A DNA stretch of 64,000 nucleotides from CAVRUH01 sp963822595. Lineage in GTDB: Bacteria > Chlamydiota > Chlamydiia > Chlamydiales > Waddliaceae. Of the stretch, positions 54,246 to 62,332 are shown piece by piece; position 1 is the stretch's first letter, and each line of letters begins with the position of its first letter. The stretch is from contig CAWGIG010000004.1 of assembly GCA_963822595.1 (NCBI GenBank), positions 62,001 to 126,000 of the forward strand, given 5' to 3'. The position numbers and the translations under genes are program-made. The notes beneath the pieces are model-generated. The model made no database searches. It had not been told where the DNA came from and saw nothing but the letters and a program-made list of their open reading frames with translations.

Positions 54246-55151
54246 ATGAGATTGAAAACGTCCCTAGTGGGCTTTACGGCATTCCTAATGTCGCTATCCT
54301 TCGAATGCCCTGCGAGTGAAAAGGTCCTTGGCATATTTGGTATCGAAAATCCGCTATACTTCAAGGCTTGGTATGATATCGTCGGGGCGTCGAAATTTCG
54401 TACCGATCCCTTTGATGGAGAGAAGCTTCATTATAGTTCAGGAGTAGCAGAGTTAAGCAGTTTTGTGTTTTATGATGATTGTAGGCACGAAGGGATTACA
54501 TTGGGGGCTACTTATATGAGTACTCACCTGGGCTGGCATGAGAATCCCCTTTTTCATCAGAAGAACTTTAATTCAGTCGGCCTGACCTTCAACACTTTTT
54601 CCGGAAGGTGGGAAAATTGGCTTTTTAAGGGTTTCCTAAACGCAGCCGTAGATACCGAGCATTTCGATTTTAACAACTATTTACTTTGGGACTTTGGTGC
54701 CTATGGTAATTACGAACTATTCCCAGGATTAGGCCTGAATTTCGGATTTTATGCACAGACAGGAATGAAAATGGACCGTGTTTGGCCTATTATTGGATTT
54801 GTTTACGTATACTCGGATCGCATTCGGATCGATGCTGTCTTTCCTGTGGATCTGAATCTTTATTACAAAATTAATGATTCTTGGCAGTTTGGTTTAGGAG
54901 CTCAGTTTTTTAGGACTCGCAACCGCGCGGGCAGAGATGAGCCTCTAAAAAGAGCCTTGTGGGTATATGAAAATTCAGGATTAGATGCGCGTGTCAATTA
55001 TGAAAGCAGCGCATTGACCTATGCAACATTTCATATAGGATATACTTTTGGCGGTCGGTTAAAAATTGCAGACCAAGATTATGATAAACGTCATCACTAT
55101 AAGTTTGATTCAGCACCCTATGCCGGTGGTGAATTCGGCGTTAAGTTTTAG
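54246..55151 (+). CDS. Outer-membrane beta-barrel protein of unknown family
   Basis: Protein of 301 residues with a signal peptide (cleavage near 'CPAS-EK', residue 24) and many alternating aromatic beta strands ('LNFGFYAQTG', 'IGFVYVYSDRIRIDAVFPVD', 'ATFHIGYTFGGRLK'), ending in Phe ('EFGVKF'). This is the layout of an outer-membrane barrel of about 12 strands. No porin family is recognised; it does not resemble the MOMP-like protein at 25795. GGAG precedes the start at 9 bases. Confidence 0.8.
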   Translation: MRLKTSLVGFTAFLMSLSFECPASEKVLGIFGIENPLYFKAWYDIVGASKFRTDPFDGEKLHYSSGVAELSSFVFYDDCRHEGITLGATYMSTHLGWHENPLFHQKNFNSVGLTFNTFSGRWENWLFKGFLNAAVDTEHFDFNNYLLWDFGAYGNYELFPGLGLNFGFYAQTGMKMDRVWPIIGFVYVYSDRIRIDAVFPVDLNLYYKINDSWQFGLGAQFFRTRNRAGRDEPLKRALWVYENSGLDARVNYESSALTYATFHIGYTFGGRLKIADQDYDKRHHYKFDSAPYAGGEFGVKF

Positions 55152-55174
55152 TAGTCCCCTCCTTTTGCCGGTAG

Positions 55175-55196
55175 CTTGCTGTGGAGACACAGCAAG
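55175..55196 (+). terminator. Hairpin after the barrel-protein gene
   Basis: A 9-base-pair perfect stem (CTTGCTGTG and complement) with loop GAGA lies 24 bases after the stop. There is no T-run, so function as a terminator is uncertain. Confidence 0.5.
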
Positions 55197-55213
55197 CATC
55201 TAGCAACTTAAAA

Positions 55214-55406
55214 TACACCACAGAGATCACTGAGGAAGAAGAGCACACTGAAAGACAAAAAAAGAGTTATACTGAAGTGAGCTCAAAAATCGGTATTTCG
55301 GACACTTCAGTATAAAGAATGTGGTAAATTTAGTTATACAATTACATTATTCTTTAACTCTTTTTTTCTCTGTGCTCTCTTCTTCCTCAGTGATCTCTGT
55401 GGTGTA
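55214..55406. repeat. Palindromic element, family C, with nested D (copy C1)
   Basis: Arms 55214-55269 and 55354-55406 share TACACCACAGAGATCACTGA, then GGAAGAAGAG..CAC and an A-rich inner part ending GAGTTA. The loop contains the separate palindrome D. The right arm encodes the last five residues ('HHRDH') and the stop codon of the epimerase gene at 55387. The element lies between convergent genes. Confidence 0.88.
55267..55314. repeat. Family D palindrome (nested in C1)
   Basis: TATACTGAAGTG and its complement CACTTCAGTATA flank a 20-base centre (AGCTCAAAAATCGGTATTTC plus a few bases). The first 42 bases match the 3' end of ribD-ribA in 38 positions. Read in frame it would give 'YTEVSSKIGISDTSV' and a stop, paralleling the RibA C terminus 'YTEVNSKNGIWGT'. 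Confidence 0.85.
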
Positions 55407-56295
55407 ATAAATCCTGAAAGGCTTCTTCGAGGTTGGGGTGTGAGAATGCAAAATTAGAACGGCTAAGAACGTCAGGAGAGGCTCGTGTACTGCTTAAAAG
55501 AAGCTCATCTGCAATTTCCCCAAAGGCAAGTCTTGCCGCAAATGCGGGCAAAGGAAACAGCGTAGGACGATGCAGCACATGACCCAATGTCTTGGTGAAT
55601 TGATAGTTTGTCACAGCTTCAGGAGCCACAACATTGACAGGGCCTTTAATTGACTCATTCTCAATAACATATAAAATAATCGCCAATAAATCATCGATAT
55701 GAATCCATGACATATACTGCTTTCCTGACCCAATCACTCCGCCAACCCCAAACTTAAAAGGGGTTAATAGACGGGCTAGGACTCCTCCTTTGGAAGAAAG
55801 GATAGCCCCGAAACGGAGTTTAACAACCCTGATTCCCCTTTTTTCCGCGACTTCGGTAGCTGATTCCCATTCTTGACAGACTTCCGCAAGAAAGCCGGTT
55901 CCGGGCGCGCTACCTTCATGAAGGATCTCATCCCCGCGGCTGCCGTAATATCCCACAGCTGAAGCATTCACAAGTAATTTTGGGGGTTCTTTTAGACGGG
56001 CTATCATTTCACTGATAATATGAGTTCCCAGCACGCGACTATCTTTAATTTTTCGCTTTTTTTCGGGGGTCCATCTGCCGGTAGAAATATTTTCACCAGC
56101 TAGGTTGATTAGAACGTCATTGCCTTCGTAATCTTCGGGAACTACCTCGCAGTGCTGTGGATCCCAACATAGAGTATCTTTATCTCTAACCGCAGCCGAA
56201 CGCACTAACCTGGTGACCTCATGCCCCTCTTTTTTTAATAAAGAAACGAGGTCTGATCCAACAAGGCCTGAAGATCCTGTAACAAGAATTTTCAT
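55387..56295 (-). CDS. TIGR01777/YfcH-type NAD-dependent epimerase-like protein
   Basis: SDR-superfamily protein of about 302 residues. 'ILVTGSSGLVGSDLV' is the nucleotide-binding loop, 'LINLAGENI' and 'NASAVGYYG' (Tyr of the active site), and 'MSWIHIDDLLAII' are hallmarks of the TIGR01777 (YfcH/SDR39U1) group. The substrate is unknown. ATG 56295 gives the usual N terminus 'MKILVTG'. The last codons and stop come from element C1. It is the third gene of an apparent operon with the thioredoxin-like and 56901 genes. Confidence 0.92.
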   Translation of the reverse strand: MKILVTGSSGLVGSDLVSLLKKEGHEVTRLVRSAAVRDKDTLCWDPQHCEVVPEDYEGNDVLINLAGENISTGRWTPEKKRKIKDSRVLGTHIISEMIARLKEPPKLLVNASAVGYYGSRGDEILHEGSAPGTGFLAEVCQEWESATEVAEKRGIRVVKLRFGAILSSKGGVLARLLTPFKFGVGGVIGSGKQYMSWIHIDDLLAIILYVIENESIKGPVNVVAPEAVTNYQFTKTLGHVLHRPTLFPLPAFAARLAFGEIADELLLSSTRASPDVLSRSNFAFSHPNLEEAFQDLLHHRDH

Positions 56296-56315
56296 GTACA
56301 ACCGCTTGTTAAAAT

Positions 56316-56897
56316 TTATACTATGTCACATGCATCCGGAGGCATCCAGTGAGCATCTTTTCCTTCCCATTTTACATTGCAACCGATGGGATTGGTCAAA
56401 GGAATCGATATCGGTTTCCCTGCGAGGTGCTCTTCAAGGGCTTTTTCCAAATTATTTTCTTTCATTTTGGAAGTGTCTCTTGGGCTGTCTACCCCTCTAC
56501 CTGTATATACCAGTTTTCTGTCCTTATTGAAAACATAGAAATGGGGCGTTCGCAGGGCGCCATAGGCACGGGCGATGTCTTGGGATTCGTCATAAAGGTA
56601 ATGCCAGGGAAATCGATGTGTTTTCATTCTTTCGATCATATGTTCGAAAGAATCAGTAGGATATGTATTTTTACTGTTGGAATTGATCCCGACGAAGGCA
56701 ACGCCCCGCGGAGCAAATTTCTCGACTGTTTTGCGTGTAACTTCATCGGAACCAATAACATACGGACAGTGGTTACATGTGAAAAAGACGACAAGGGTAT
56801 CGTATTTATCAAAATCTTTCAGGGGATGTTGTTTGCCATCTGTTCCCGGCAAATTGAAGGGGGGGGCTTTATCCCCTATTTTGAGTGTGTAAGGCAT
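56316..56897 (-). CDS. Thioredoxin-fold (AhpC/TSA-Redoxin) protein
   Basis: Protein of 193 residues: 'GDKAPPFNLPGTDGKQH' is the start of the peroxiredoxin/Redoxin fold, 'FFTCNHCPYV' holds a CxxC redox centre, and 'RTPHFYVFN' gives the cis-Pro. This CNHCPY subgroup is a family of thiol-disulfide or thioredoxin-like proteins of unsettled function. No signal peptide is visible, so it is probably cytosolic. It begins 3 bases after the upstream gene's stop, so the two are co-translated. Confidence 0.9.
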   Translation of the reverse strand: MPYTLKIGDKAPPFNLPGTDGKQHPLKDFDKYDTLVVFFTCNHCPYVIGSDEVTRKTVEKFAPRGVAFVGINSNSKNTYPTDSFEHMIERMKTHRFPWHYLYDESQDIARAYGALRTPHFYVFNKDRKLVYTGRGVDSPRDTSKMKENNLEKALEEHLAGKPISIPLTNPIGCNVKWEGKDAHWMPPDACDIV

Positions 56898-56900
56898 AGG

Positions 56901-58295
56901 TTAGGCTACCTCAAGTTCAACGTTAAGATGTCCGAATGTTATCACACCGGGCAATTGGCCTGAAAGAATTTGTTGATGAAGAAAACCGGGATGGTACATT
57001 TCTTGAATCTTATGGAATCCGCTATTTGTAACGCATTTGCAAATACTTTGACCGTTTTCGATGATATTTACTTTTCTCCAACCTAACAACAAATATTCCA
57101 AGGCTCGGAAGGCAATCGTTTGTATCCATTTAGCACATTTACTAATCAGAGAAAAAATCGATTTTAGAGGCTGTATTTTTGGCGTGGCTAAATTTGCCGG
57201 GGCTCTGAAAAAGTTTTTCTCTTCTTTTAACACTCTTTGAATCAAATCTGAAGGCCAGTAGGCGCAATTCTCCCAAGCGAATTGGAAGACAATGTTCCCT
57301 TCTCTCGCTTTTATAATATCATTTTTAATTTCATCCATCAGCATTAAACCTTGCTCAGGAGTGAATATTAAAGGTGTTTTAGCTTGAAGCCGTTGGGAGT
57401 AAATATCATTTTCATCAAAATAATTTATCTTTGCTTTGACTGTATTGCCAAGCATAAATAATTTTGCAATAAGCGAGGTCGGAAAACTTTCCGCATATTT
57501 TCCGAAGTCGTAAATTCTCCACGTTCCGTCTCCTTCTGGAATAACGATGCCAATAAAACCATGGCTCTTATCAATATCCAATCCAAGAGACTCTGTAGAG
57601 GCTCTTACCACTACCACCCATTCATCGTCTTCAAAATCTTCAAGATTGAAGCGTTTTCTAACTTGCAGTTTTGTGAGTTTGTCTTCATAAACAGGTAAGT
57701 CCTCCCACCACTTGGGTTGGTTTAAATCAATTCTTTCGTAATCTTGTTTTTGTTCATTCCACCAGCCGAGTTCACTCACATTAAAGTTGGTAATTCCATT
57801 TTTTCCAAAATATTCAAGATTACCTGGTTTATCATTTTTATTCTTAAAGATTTGGAAGATAGCGTCGATGGTTAAAGAGTAATTGCCGCGGAAGTTAACG
57901 ACCCTTTTTCCGTCTAAGATACTTATTCTTTCGGAAACTATTTTATCCCCTTTCTGCACTTCGAAGGGTAAAGTGAGATCATCCCCTTCTACCTTCAACG
58001 AAGTCGCTGCAAACCGTCCGATGCGTCCTGCCAGCAAGCAAGACTTTATTTTTTTGCATGCTTCCGGAAATTTTTCAAGAGCTTCTACGTTGTTGTTGTC
58101 CCTAAGGATCCATTTGAAAGACTCGTCCTTTAACTTTGTATCACCGCTGATAAGCTGTCCAGCTAATTTCGAAATATTTGACACCTGGCCTAATTTATGC
58201 TTTTCTTTCGCTGTCAAGGGTTGTTTTTTATATAGTTCGTAATTATCTTTCCAACCTTGAGCGACAGCATGTAGTTGACCGATGTTATTGTCCAT
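56901..58295 (-). CDS. Protein with His...Asn-Cys layout, paralogue of 663-2180
   Basis: Protein of 464 residues. It shares with the protein at 663-2180 the blocks 'GNLEYFGKNGI' (158-168), 'WWEDLP' (196-201), His245 in 'KSHGFIGIVIP', 'IYDFGKY' (261-267), 'FTPEQGLMLMDEI' and Cys344 in 'WENCAYW', ending with 'LLGWRKV' and a 'MYHPGFL' tail. The conserved His, Tyr/Phe-Gly strand and Asn-Cys are the strongest common points and suggest a permuted papain-like enzyme. ATG 58295 has GAGGTGG upstream; the frame is open to 58355. It leads an operon with the thioredoxin-like and epimerase genes. Function is unknown. Confidence 0.8.
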   Translation of the reverse strand: MDNNIGQLHAVAQGWKDNYELYKKQPLTAKEKHKLGQVSNISKLAGQLISGDTKLKDESFKWILRDNNNVEALEKFPEACKKIKSCLLAGRIGRFAATSLKVEGDDLTLPFEVQKGDKIVSERISILDGKRVVNFRGNYSLTIDAIFQIFKNKNDKPGNLEYFGKNGITNFNVSELGWWNEQKQDYERIDLNQPKWWEDLPVYEDKLTKLQVRKRFNLEDFEDDEWVVVVRASTESLGLDIDKSHGFIGIVIPEGDGTWRIYDFGKYAESFPTSLIAKLFMLGNTVKAKINYFDENDIYSQRLQAKTPLIFTPEQGLMLMDEIKNDIIKAREGNIVFQFAWENCAYWPSDLIQRVLKEEKNFFRAPANLATPKIQPLKSIFSLISKCAKWIQTIAFRALEYLLLGWRKVNIIENGQSICKCVTNSGFHKIQEMYHPGFLHQQILSGQLPGVITFGHLNVELEVA

Positions 58296-58366
58296 TTCCA
58301 CCTCTTTATTGTAAGAAAAACTATAAGTATTACCAGTATTTGGACTTTGTTTCAACCCTTTTGATG

Positions 58367-59030
58367 GGGGATTAAGCTTATGGAAACAATATACAGGATA
58401 AGCATGATCGCAAGCGGCAGGATGAAAAAAAAGGATAAGAAAAGAAAAAAGAAATCATTTATGATATTTTGTAATTGTTAGAATAATTTGGATGATGAAG
58501 TCTTTTATATTCCAGCTTTCTTCTGCCAAAATTCACTAATAAACCCACCAAAACACCTGAAGCCTTCAAATAATTAATAAGTTGGGCTTGATGTTCTCCA
58601 ATTAAGGAATCACAACATTTAAGCTCAATGATCACACACCCCTCTACTATAATATCAGCGATGTATATACCCACTTTTTGGTCCCTAAATCTAACCTCAA
58701 ACCTTTTTTCAACTTCTATCCTGTACCCTTTTTCCTTTAATGCAATAAAGAGAGCATTTTTATATACAGCCTCTACAAATCCTGTTCCTAGATCATTCAT
58801 CACATCGAAACATAACCCCAAAATTGTTTCTGTTAATTCAAAGTGAGGTAGTTGAATATTTTCTTGCATAACATGTCCTTCATAAAATTATTGACAGGAA
58901 ATTTTACACAAATAAGCCTTGATATCAAGAATAAAATTTTATTATCTTTTCTTATCATTTCTTATCCCTTTTTCATCCTGCCGCTTGCGATCGTGCTTAT
59001 CTTGTTTATTGTTACCAAAGCATAATCCCC
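58367..59030. mobile_element. Family B palindromic element carrying a GxxExxY gene (copy B3)
   Basis: Left arm 58367-58455 and right arm about 58940-59030 are inverted copies sharing the family B core (GATAAGCATGATCGCAAGCG and GGCAGGATGAAAA) and a copy-specific outer part (GGGGATTA.GCTT and GGAAACAATA). Between them lies one complete gene, 58459-58869. B1 and B2 have the same core arms without a gene, so B3 looks like the gene-bearing form of the same element. Mobility is inferred; no target duplication was recognised. Confidence 0.75.
58459..58869 (-). CDS. GxxExxY protein (PD-(D/E)xK-like nuclease fold)
   Basis: Protein of 136 residues with the family signature 'GFVEAVY' (30-36), then Asp72 in 'YIADIIVEG' and 'IELK' (81-84), which together give the PD-(D/E)xK-type D...ExK active site, and 'HQAQLINYLKASG' (93-105) with 'LLVNFG' at the end. 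GxxExxY proteins are widespread, of unknown function and often multicopy. This one is the only gene within the B3 inverted repeat, which makes it the natural candidate for acting on the element. Confidence 0.93.
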   Translation of the reverse strand: MQENIQLPHFELTETILGLCFDVMNDLGTGFVEAVYKNALFIALKEKGYRIEVEKRFEVRFRDQKVGIYIADIIVEGCVIIELKCCDSLIGEHQAQLINYLKASGVLVGLLVNFGRRKLEYKRLHHPNYSNNYKIS

Positions 59031-59087
59031 ACTTGCAGGTTTTTCCTGGAGAGAGTATGATGTTTCTACACAACGCTTAGGAAAACT

Positions 59088-59387
59088 ATGAGCAAACTGG
59101 ATAAAGAACAAATTAAATACTTAACGCAACTCTGCCGCATCGATTGCAATGAGGACGAGCAAAACGACCTCCTCAAAGATTTAGGGGAAATCCTAAATTA
59201 TATGGAACAACTCAACGACATCGATACTAGCTCGGTAAAACCCTGCTACCAGGTTCTCGAAGATGTGTCCAATGTCATGCGAGAAGATACCATCGGCGAT
59301 ACCATGCCACGAGAAATCTTCCTCGCTAACGCCCCTTCACAAATCGGCGGCTTAATTCGTGTTCCAACAGTTATAAAACAAAATTAA
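59088..59387 (+). CDS. gatC: Asp-tRNA(Asn)/Glu-tRNA(Gln) amidotransferase subunit C
   Basis: GatC of 99 residues, the small subunit that holds GatA and GatB together. 'KLDKEQIKYLTQLCRID' at the N terminus and 'ILNYMEQLNDIDTSSVKP' are the family blocks; the C-terminal 'MREDTIGDTMPREIFLANAP' matches as well. AGGA precedes the ATG. It is the first gene of gatCAB, with gatA starting 18 bases after its stop. Confidence 0.95.
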   Translation: MSKLDKEQIKYLTQLCRIDCNEDEQNDLLKDLGEILNYMEQLNDIDTSSVKPCYQVLEDVSNVMREDTIGDTMPREIFLANAPSQIGGLIRVPTVIKQN

Positions 59388-59405
59388 CATAGGTTTATCC
59401 TCGTG

Positions 59406-60863
59406 ATGCATCATCTTACAGCCATACAAATTCGCGATAAATTCCTCAACGGCGAATTCACCGCCACTCAAATCACCCAACACTTTCTCGATAGAATCGA
59501 AAAATACAACAAACAAACCGGTGCCTTCCTCGTGGTCTTCAATGAAAAAGCGCTCGCACGCGCCAAAGAACTAGACGCCAAAAAAGCCTCCGGCAAAGCT
59601 ATGGGAAAGCTAGCAGGCATCCCCATCGCCATCAAAGACAATATCCATGTGAAAGGCGAACTCACCACTTGCGCCTCGAAATTCCTGACGAATTTCCGCG
59701 CCCCTTTCCAATCTACCGTTGTCGATTTAATTGAAAAAGAAGACGGCATCATCATCGGAAAAACAAACCTCGACGAATTTGCCATGGGATCGTCAACAGA
59801 AAATTCAGCGCTTCAAAAATCCCATAACCCTTGGAACTTGAAACGGACTCCAGGGGGTTCTTCAGGAGGTTCTGCAGCTGCCGTCACAGCAAGGCTGTGT
59901 CCGATTGCCTTAGGCAGCGATACCGGCGGATCGATCCGTCAACCTGCCGCTCTCTGCGGCATCGTCGGCTTCAAACCTACCTATGGAAGAGTTTCGCGCT
60001 ATGGTTTAGTTGCCTTCGGATCATCTCTGGATCAAATCGGCCCTCTAACGACAAATACGGCAGACGCTGCTTTAATGATGGAAGTCATCGGAAGCCATTG
60101 CGAAAAAGATTCGACAAGCCTTTCAAAACCTAATGAAAGTTATCTTTCCCAGTTTAACGGGGATGTCAAAGGACTAAAAATAGGGATCCCCTCGAGCTTT
60201 CTAAAAGAGCTTGCACCGGAACCCAGAAAAGTGTTTGATACATCGATCGAAAAGTTAAAGCAAATGGGAGCGACCACCGTCGATATCGACCTCAGCACTC
60301 TAAAATATTCGATCGCCATTTACTATATCCTCGCCACTGCCGAGGCTTCGACGAATCTAGCACGCTTCGACGGCATTAGATATGGCGTCAGATCCCCTAA
60401 AGCCCAAACTTTAGACGATGTTTATTACCAATCCAAAGAAGATGGCTTCGGACCCGAAGTGAAGAGACGTATTCTTCTGGGGACATTTGTTCTCTCATCC
60501 GGATACCAGGATGCCTACTACAGGAAAGCGCAAAAAGTGCGTACGCTCATGATTGAACAATACAAAGCGGCCTTCGCAAAATGCGATGTTGTGGCGATGC
60601 CCGTATCTCCCTTCGTCGCCTTTGAAATTGGAGCGATCCAAGATCCTCTCCAGATGTATCTTGAGGACATTTACACCATTTCCGCCAACCTGGTCGGCAT
60701 ACCGGCAGTCAGCATTCCCAATGGTTTCACAGAGGATAACCTCCCCTTTGGATTGCAAATTCTCGGACCTCAAAAGGGCGATACAAAAGTACTACAGGTT
60801 GCAAACGCTTTAGAGCAGGCCACCGAATTCCACAAAAAAATGCCAAAAGGATTTGAATCATGA
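59406..60863 (+). CDS. gatA: Asp-tRNA(Asn)/Glu-tRNA(Gln) amidotransferase subunit A
   Basis: Amidase subunit of about 485 residues that releases ammonia from glutamine. The amidase-signature triad is complete: Lys in 'IAIKDNI', the cis-Ser and nucleophile Ser in 'GGSSGGSAAAV' and 'GSDTGGSIRQPAAL'. A GTG at 59403 directly before the ATG could also start translation. The 3' end overlaps gatB by 4 bases (ATGA). Confidence 0.96.
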   Translation: MHHLTAIQIRDKFLNGEFTATQITQHFLDRIEKYNKQTGAFLVVFNEKALARAKELDAKKASGKAMGKLAGIPIAIKDNIHVKGELTTCASKFLTNFRAPFQSTVVDLIEKEDGIIIGKTNLDEFAMGSSTENSALQKSHNPWNLKRTPGGSSGGSAAAVTARLCPIALGSDTGGSIRQPAALCGIVGFKPTYGRVSRYGLVAFGSSLDQIGPLTTNTADAALMMEVIGSHCEKDSTSLSKPNESYLSQFNGDVKGLKIGIPSSFLKELAPEPRKVFDTSIEKLKQMGATTVDIDLSTLKYSIAIYYILATAEASTNLARFDGIRYGVRSPKAQTLDDVYYQSKEDGFGPEVKRRILLGTFVLSSGYQDAYYRKAQKVRTLMIEQYKAAFAKCDVVAMPVSPFVAFEIGAIQDPLQMYLEDIYTISANLVGIPAVSIPNGFTEDNLPFGLQILGPQKGDTKVLQVANALEQATEFHKKMPKGFES

Positions 60864-62323
60864 GTGATGCATGGGAAACGATAGTCGGTCTTGAGATTCA
60901 CGCAGAACTCAATACCAAATCCAAACTTTTTAGTTGCGCGCCGAATCGCTTTGGAGATGAGCCCAACACTAATATTACCGAAGTTTGTACAGGCATGCCG
61001 GGAAGCCTTCCTGTTTTGAATAAAGAAGCTGTTAGAAAAGCTGTGCAAATGGGCTGCGCGATCAATGCTAAAATTGCCAAAATGAGCACATTCGATCGAA
61101 AGTCCTATTTTTACCCCGACAGCCCCAGAAACTTTCAAATCACTCAGTTAGAGAATCCGATTGTTGTCGGCGGCACCGTCGTTGCAGAAGTTGACGGTGA
61201 AGAAAAAACTTTTGCAGTTAACCGGATTCACCTGGAAGATGACGCAGGGATGTTAAAACACTTCTCTAACTTTGCGGGAGTCGACTACAATCGCGCCGGG
61301 GTCCCCCTCATTGAAATTGTTTCAGAGCCTTGTTTGCATTCCTCGAAAGATGCTGTCGCCTATGCCATGGCTATCAGAGCTATCCTGATGTATTTGGATG
61401 CCTCCGACTGTAATATGGAAGAAGGATCGTTACGCTTTGATGCAAACATTTCTGTTCGCAAAAAGGGTGAAACGGGATTCAGGAATAAAATTGAAATCAA
61501 GAACATGAACTCCTTTAACTTTTTGGGAATGGCCATTGAGTCGGAAGTAAAAAGGCAGATTCGCATATACACAGACAACCCTGATGCCAAGCCTTCTGAA
61601 CTCATCCACCAAGCAACATACCGATGGGATCCGGATAAAAAAGAACCTATCTTGATGCGTCGTAAGGAAAATGCCGATGACTATCGCTACTTCCCTGAAC
61701 CCGATCTCGTACCGATTATTCTGACTGATAAATATATCGAAGACATAAAAAAAGCCCTTCCTGAACTACCTCTGGAAAGGGAAAGACGTTATGTTCGCGA
61801 TTTAAAGCTTTCGCCTGACAGCGCTTTTGTGCTCACCAGTGACAAGCCTTTAGCAGACTATTACGAAGAGGCATTAAAAACCGGAGCCAATCCGCGAAAC
61901 CTCTGTAACTGGTTGATTACCGAATTTGCAGGGCGTTACAAAGAATCCGGAAAGACGATTTTAAATAGCGGGATTAGTGCCGAGCAAGTAGGGAAATTAG
62001 TGAAAATGGTGGATGATGGAACACTTACCGGACGCATCGCAAAAACAGTTGCTGATGACATGGTGGCTTCGCCAGGGAAAGATCCGGAGAAAATTATTGC
62101 CGAAAATCCCGATTACCAGCCCCTTCACGACACTGCGGAGATAGAAACACATATTGACCAAATCCTAGCTGAAAACAAACAATCGGTGATCGATTACCGT
62201 GCTGGAAGAGATAAGGCTTTTAGTTTTCTCGTAGGCCAAGTGATGAAGGTGACCCGCGGAAAAGCTTCGCCCAATATCGTGAATGAAATTCTGAAGGCAA
62301 AAATCCAAAAGATGGAACTGTAA
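60860..62323 (+). CDS. gatB: Asp-tRNA(Asn)/Glu-tRNA(Gln) amidotransferase subunit B
   Basis: GatB of 487 residues, which activates the misacylated tRNA and receives ammonia. 'GLEIHAELNTKSKLFS' begins the cradle domain; 'YFYPDSPRNFQITQ', 'EDDAGMLKH', 'DYNRAGVPLIEIVSEP' and 'DYRYFPEPDL' are the family blocks, and the C-terminal YqeY-like tail is complete. ATGA overlap with gatA indicates translational coupling. A strong terminator follows at 62338. Confidence 0.96.
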   Translation: MSDAWETIVGLEIHAELNTKSKLFSCAPNRFGDEPNTNITEVCTGMPGSLPVLNKEAVRKAVQMGCAINAKIAKMSTFDRKSYFYPDSPRNFQITQLENPIVVGGTVVAEVDGEEKTFAVNRIHLEDDAGMLKHFSNFAGVDYNRAGVPLIEIVSEPCLHSSKDAVAYAMAIRAILMYLDASDCNMEEGSLRFDANISVRKKGETGFRNKIEIKNMNSFNFLGMAIESEVKRQIRIYTDNPDAKPSELIHQATYRWDPDKKEPILMRRKENADDYRYFPEPDLVPIILTDKYIEDIKKALPELPLERERRYVRDLKLSPDSAFVLTSDKPLADYYEEALKTGANPRNLCNWLITEFAGRYKESGKTILNSGISAEQVGKLVKMVDDGTLTGRIAKTVADDMVASPGKDPEKIIAENPDYQPLHDTAEIETHIDQILAENKQSVIDYRAGRDKAFSFLVGQVMKVTRGKASPNIVNEILKAKIQKMEL

Positions 62324-62332
62324 CTCATATTT

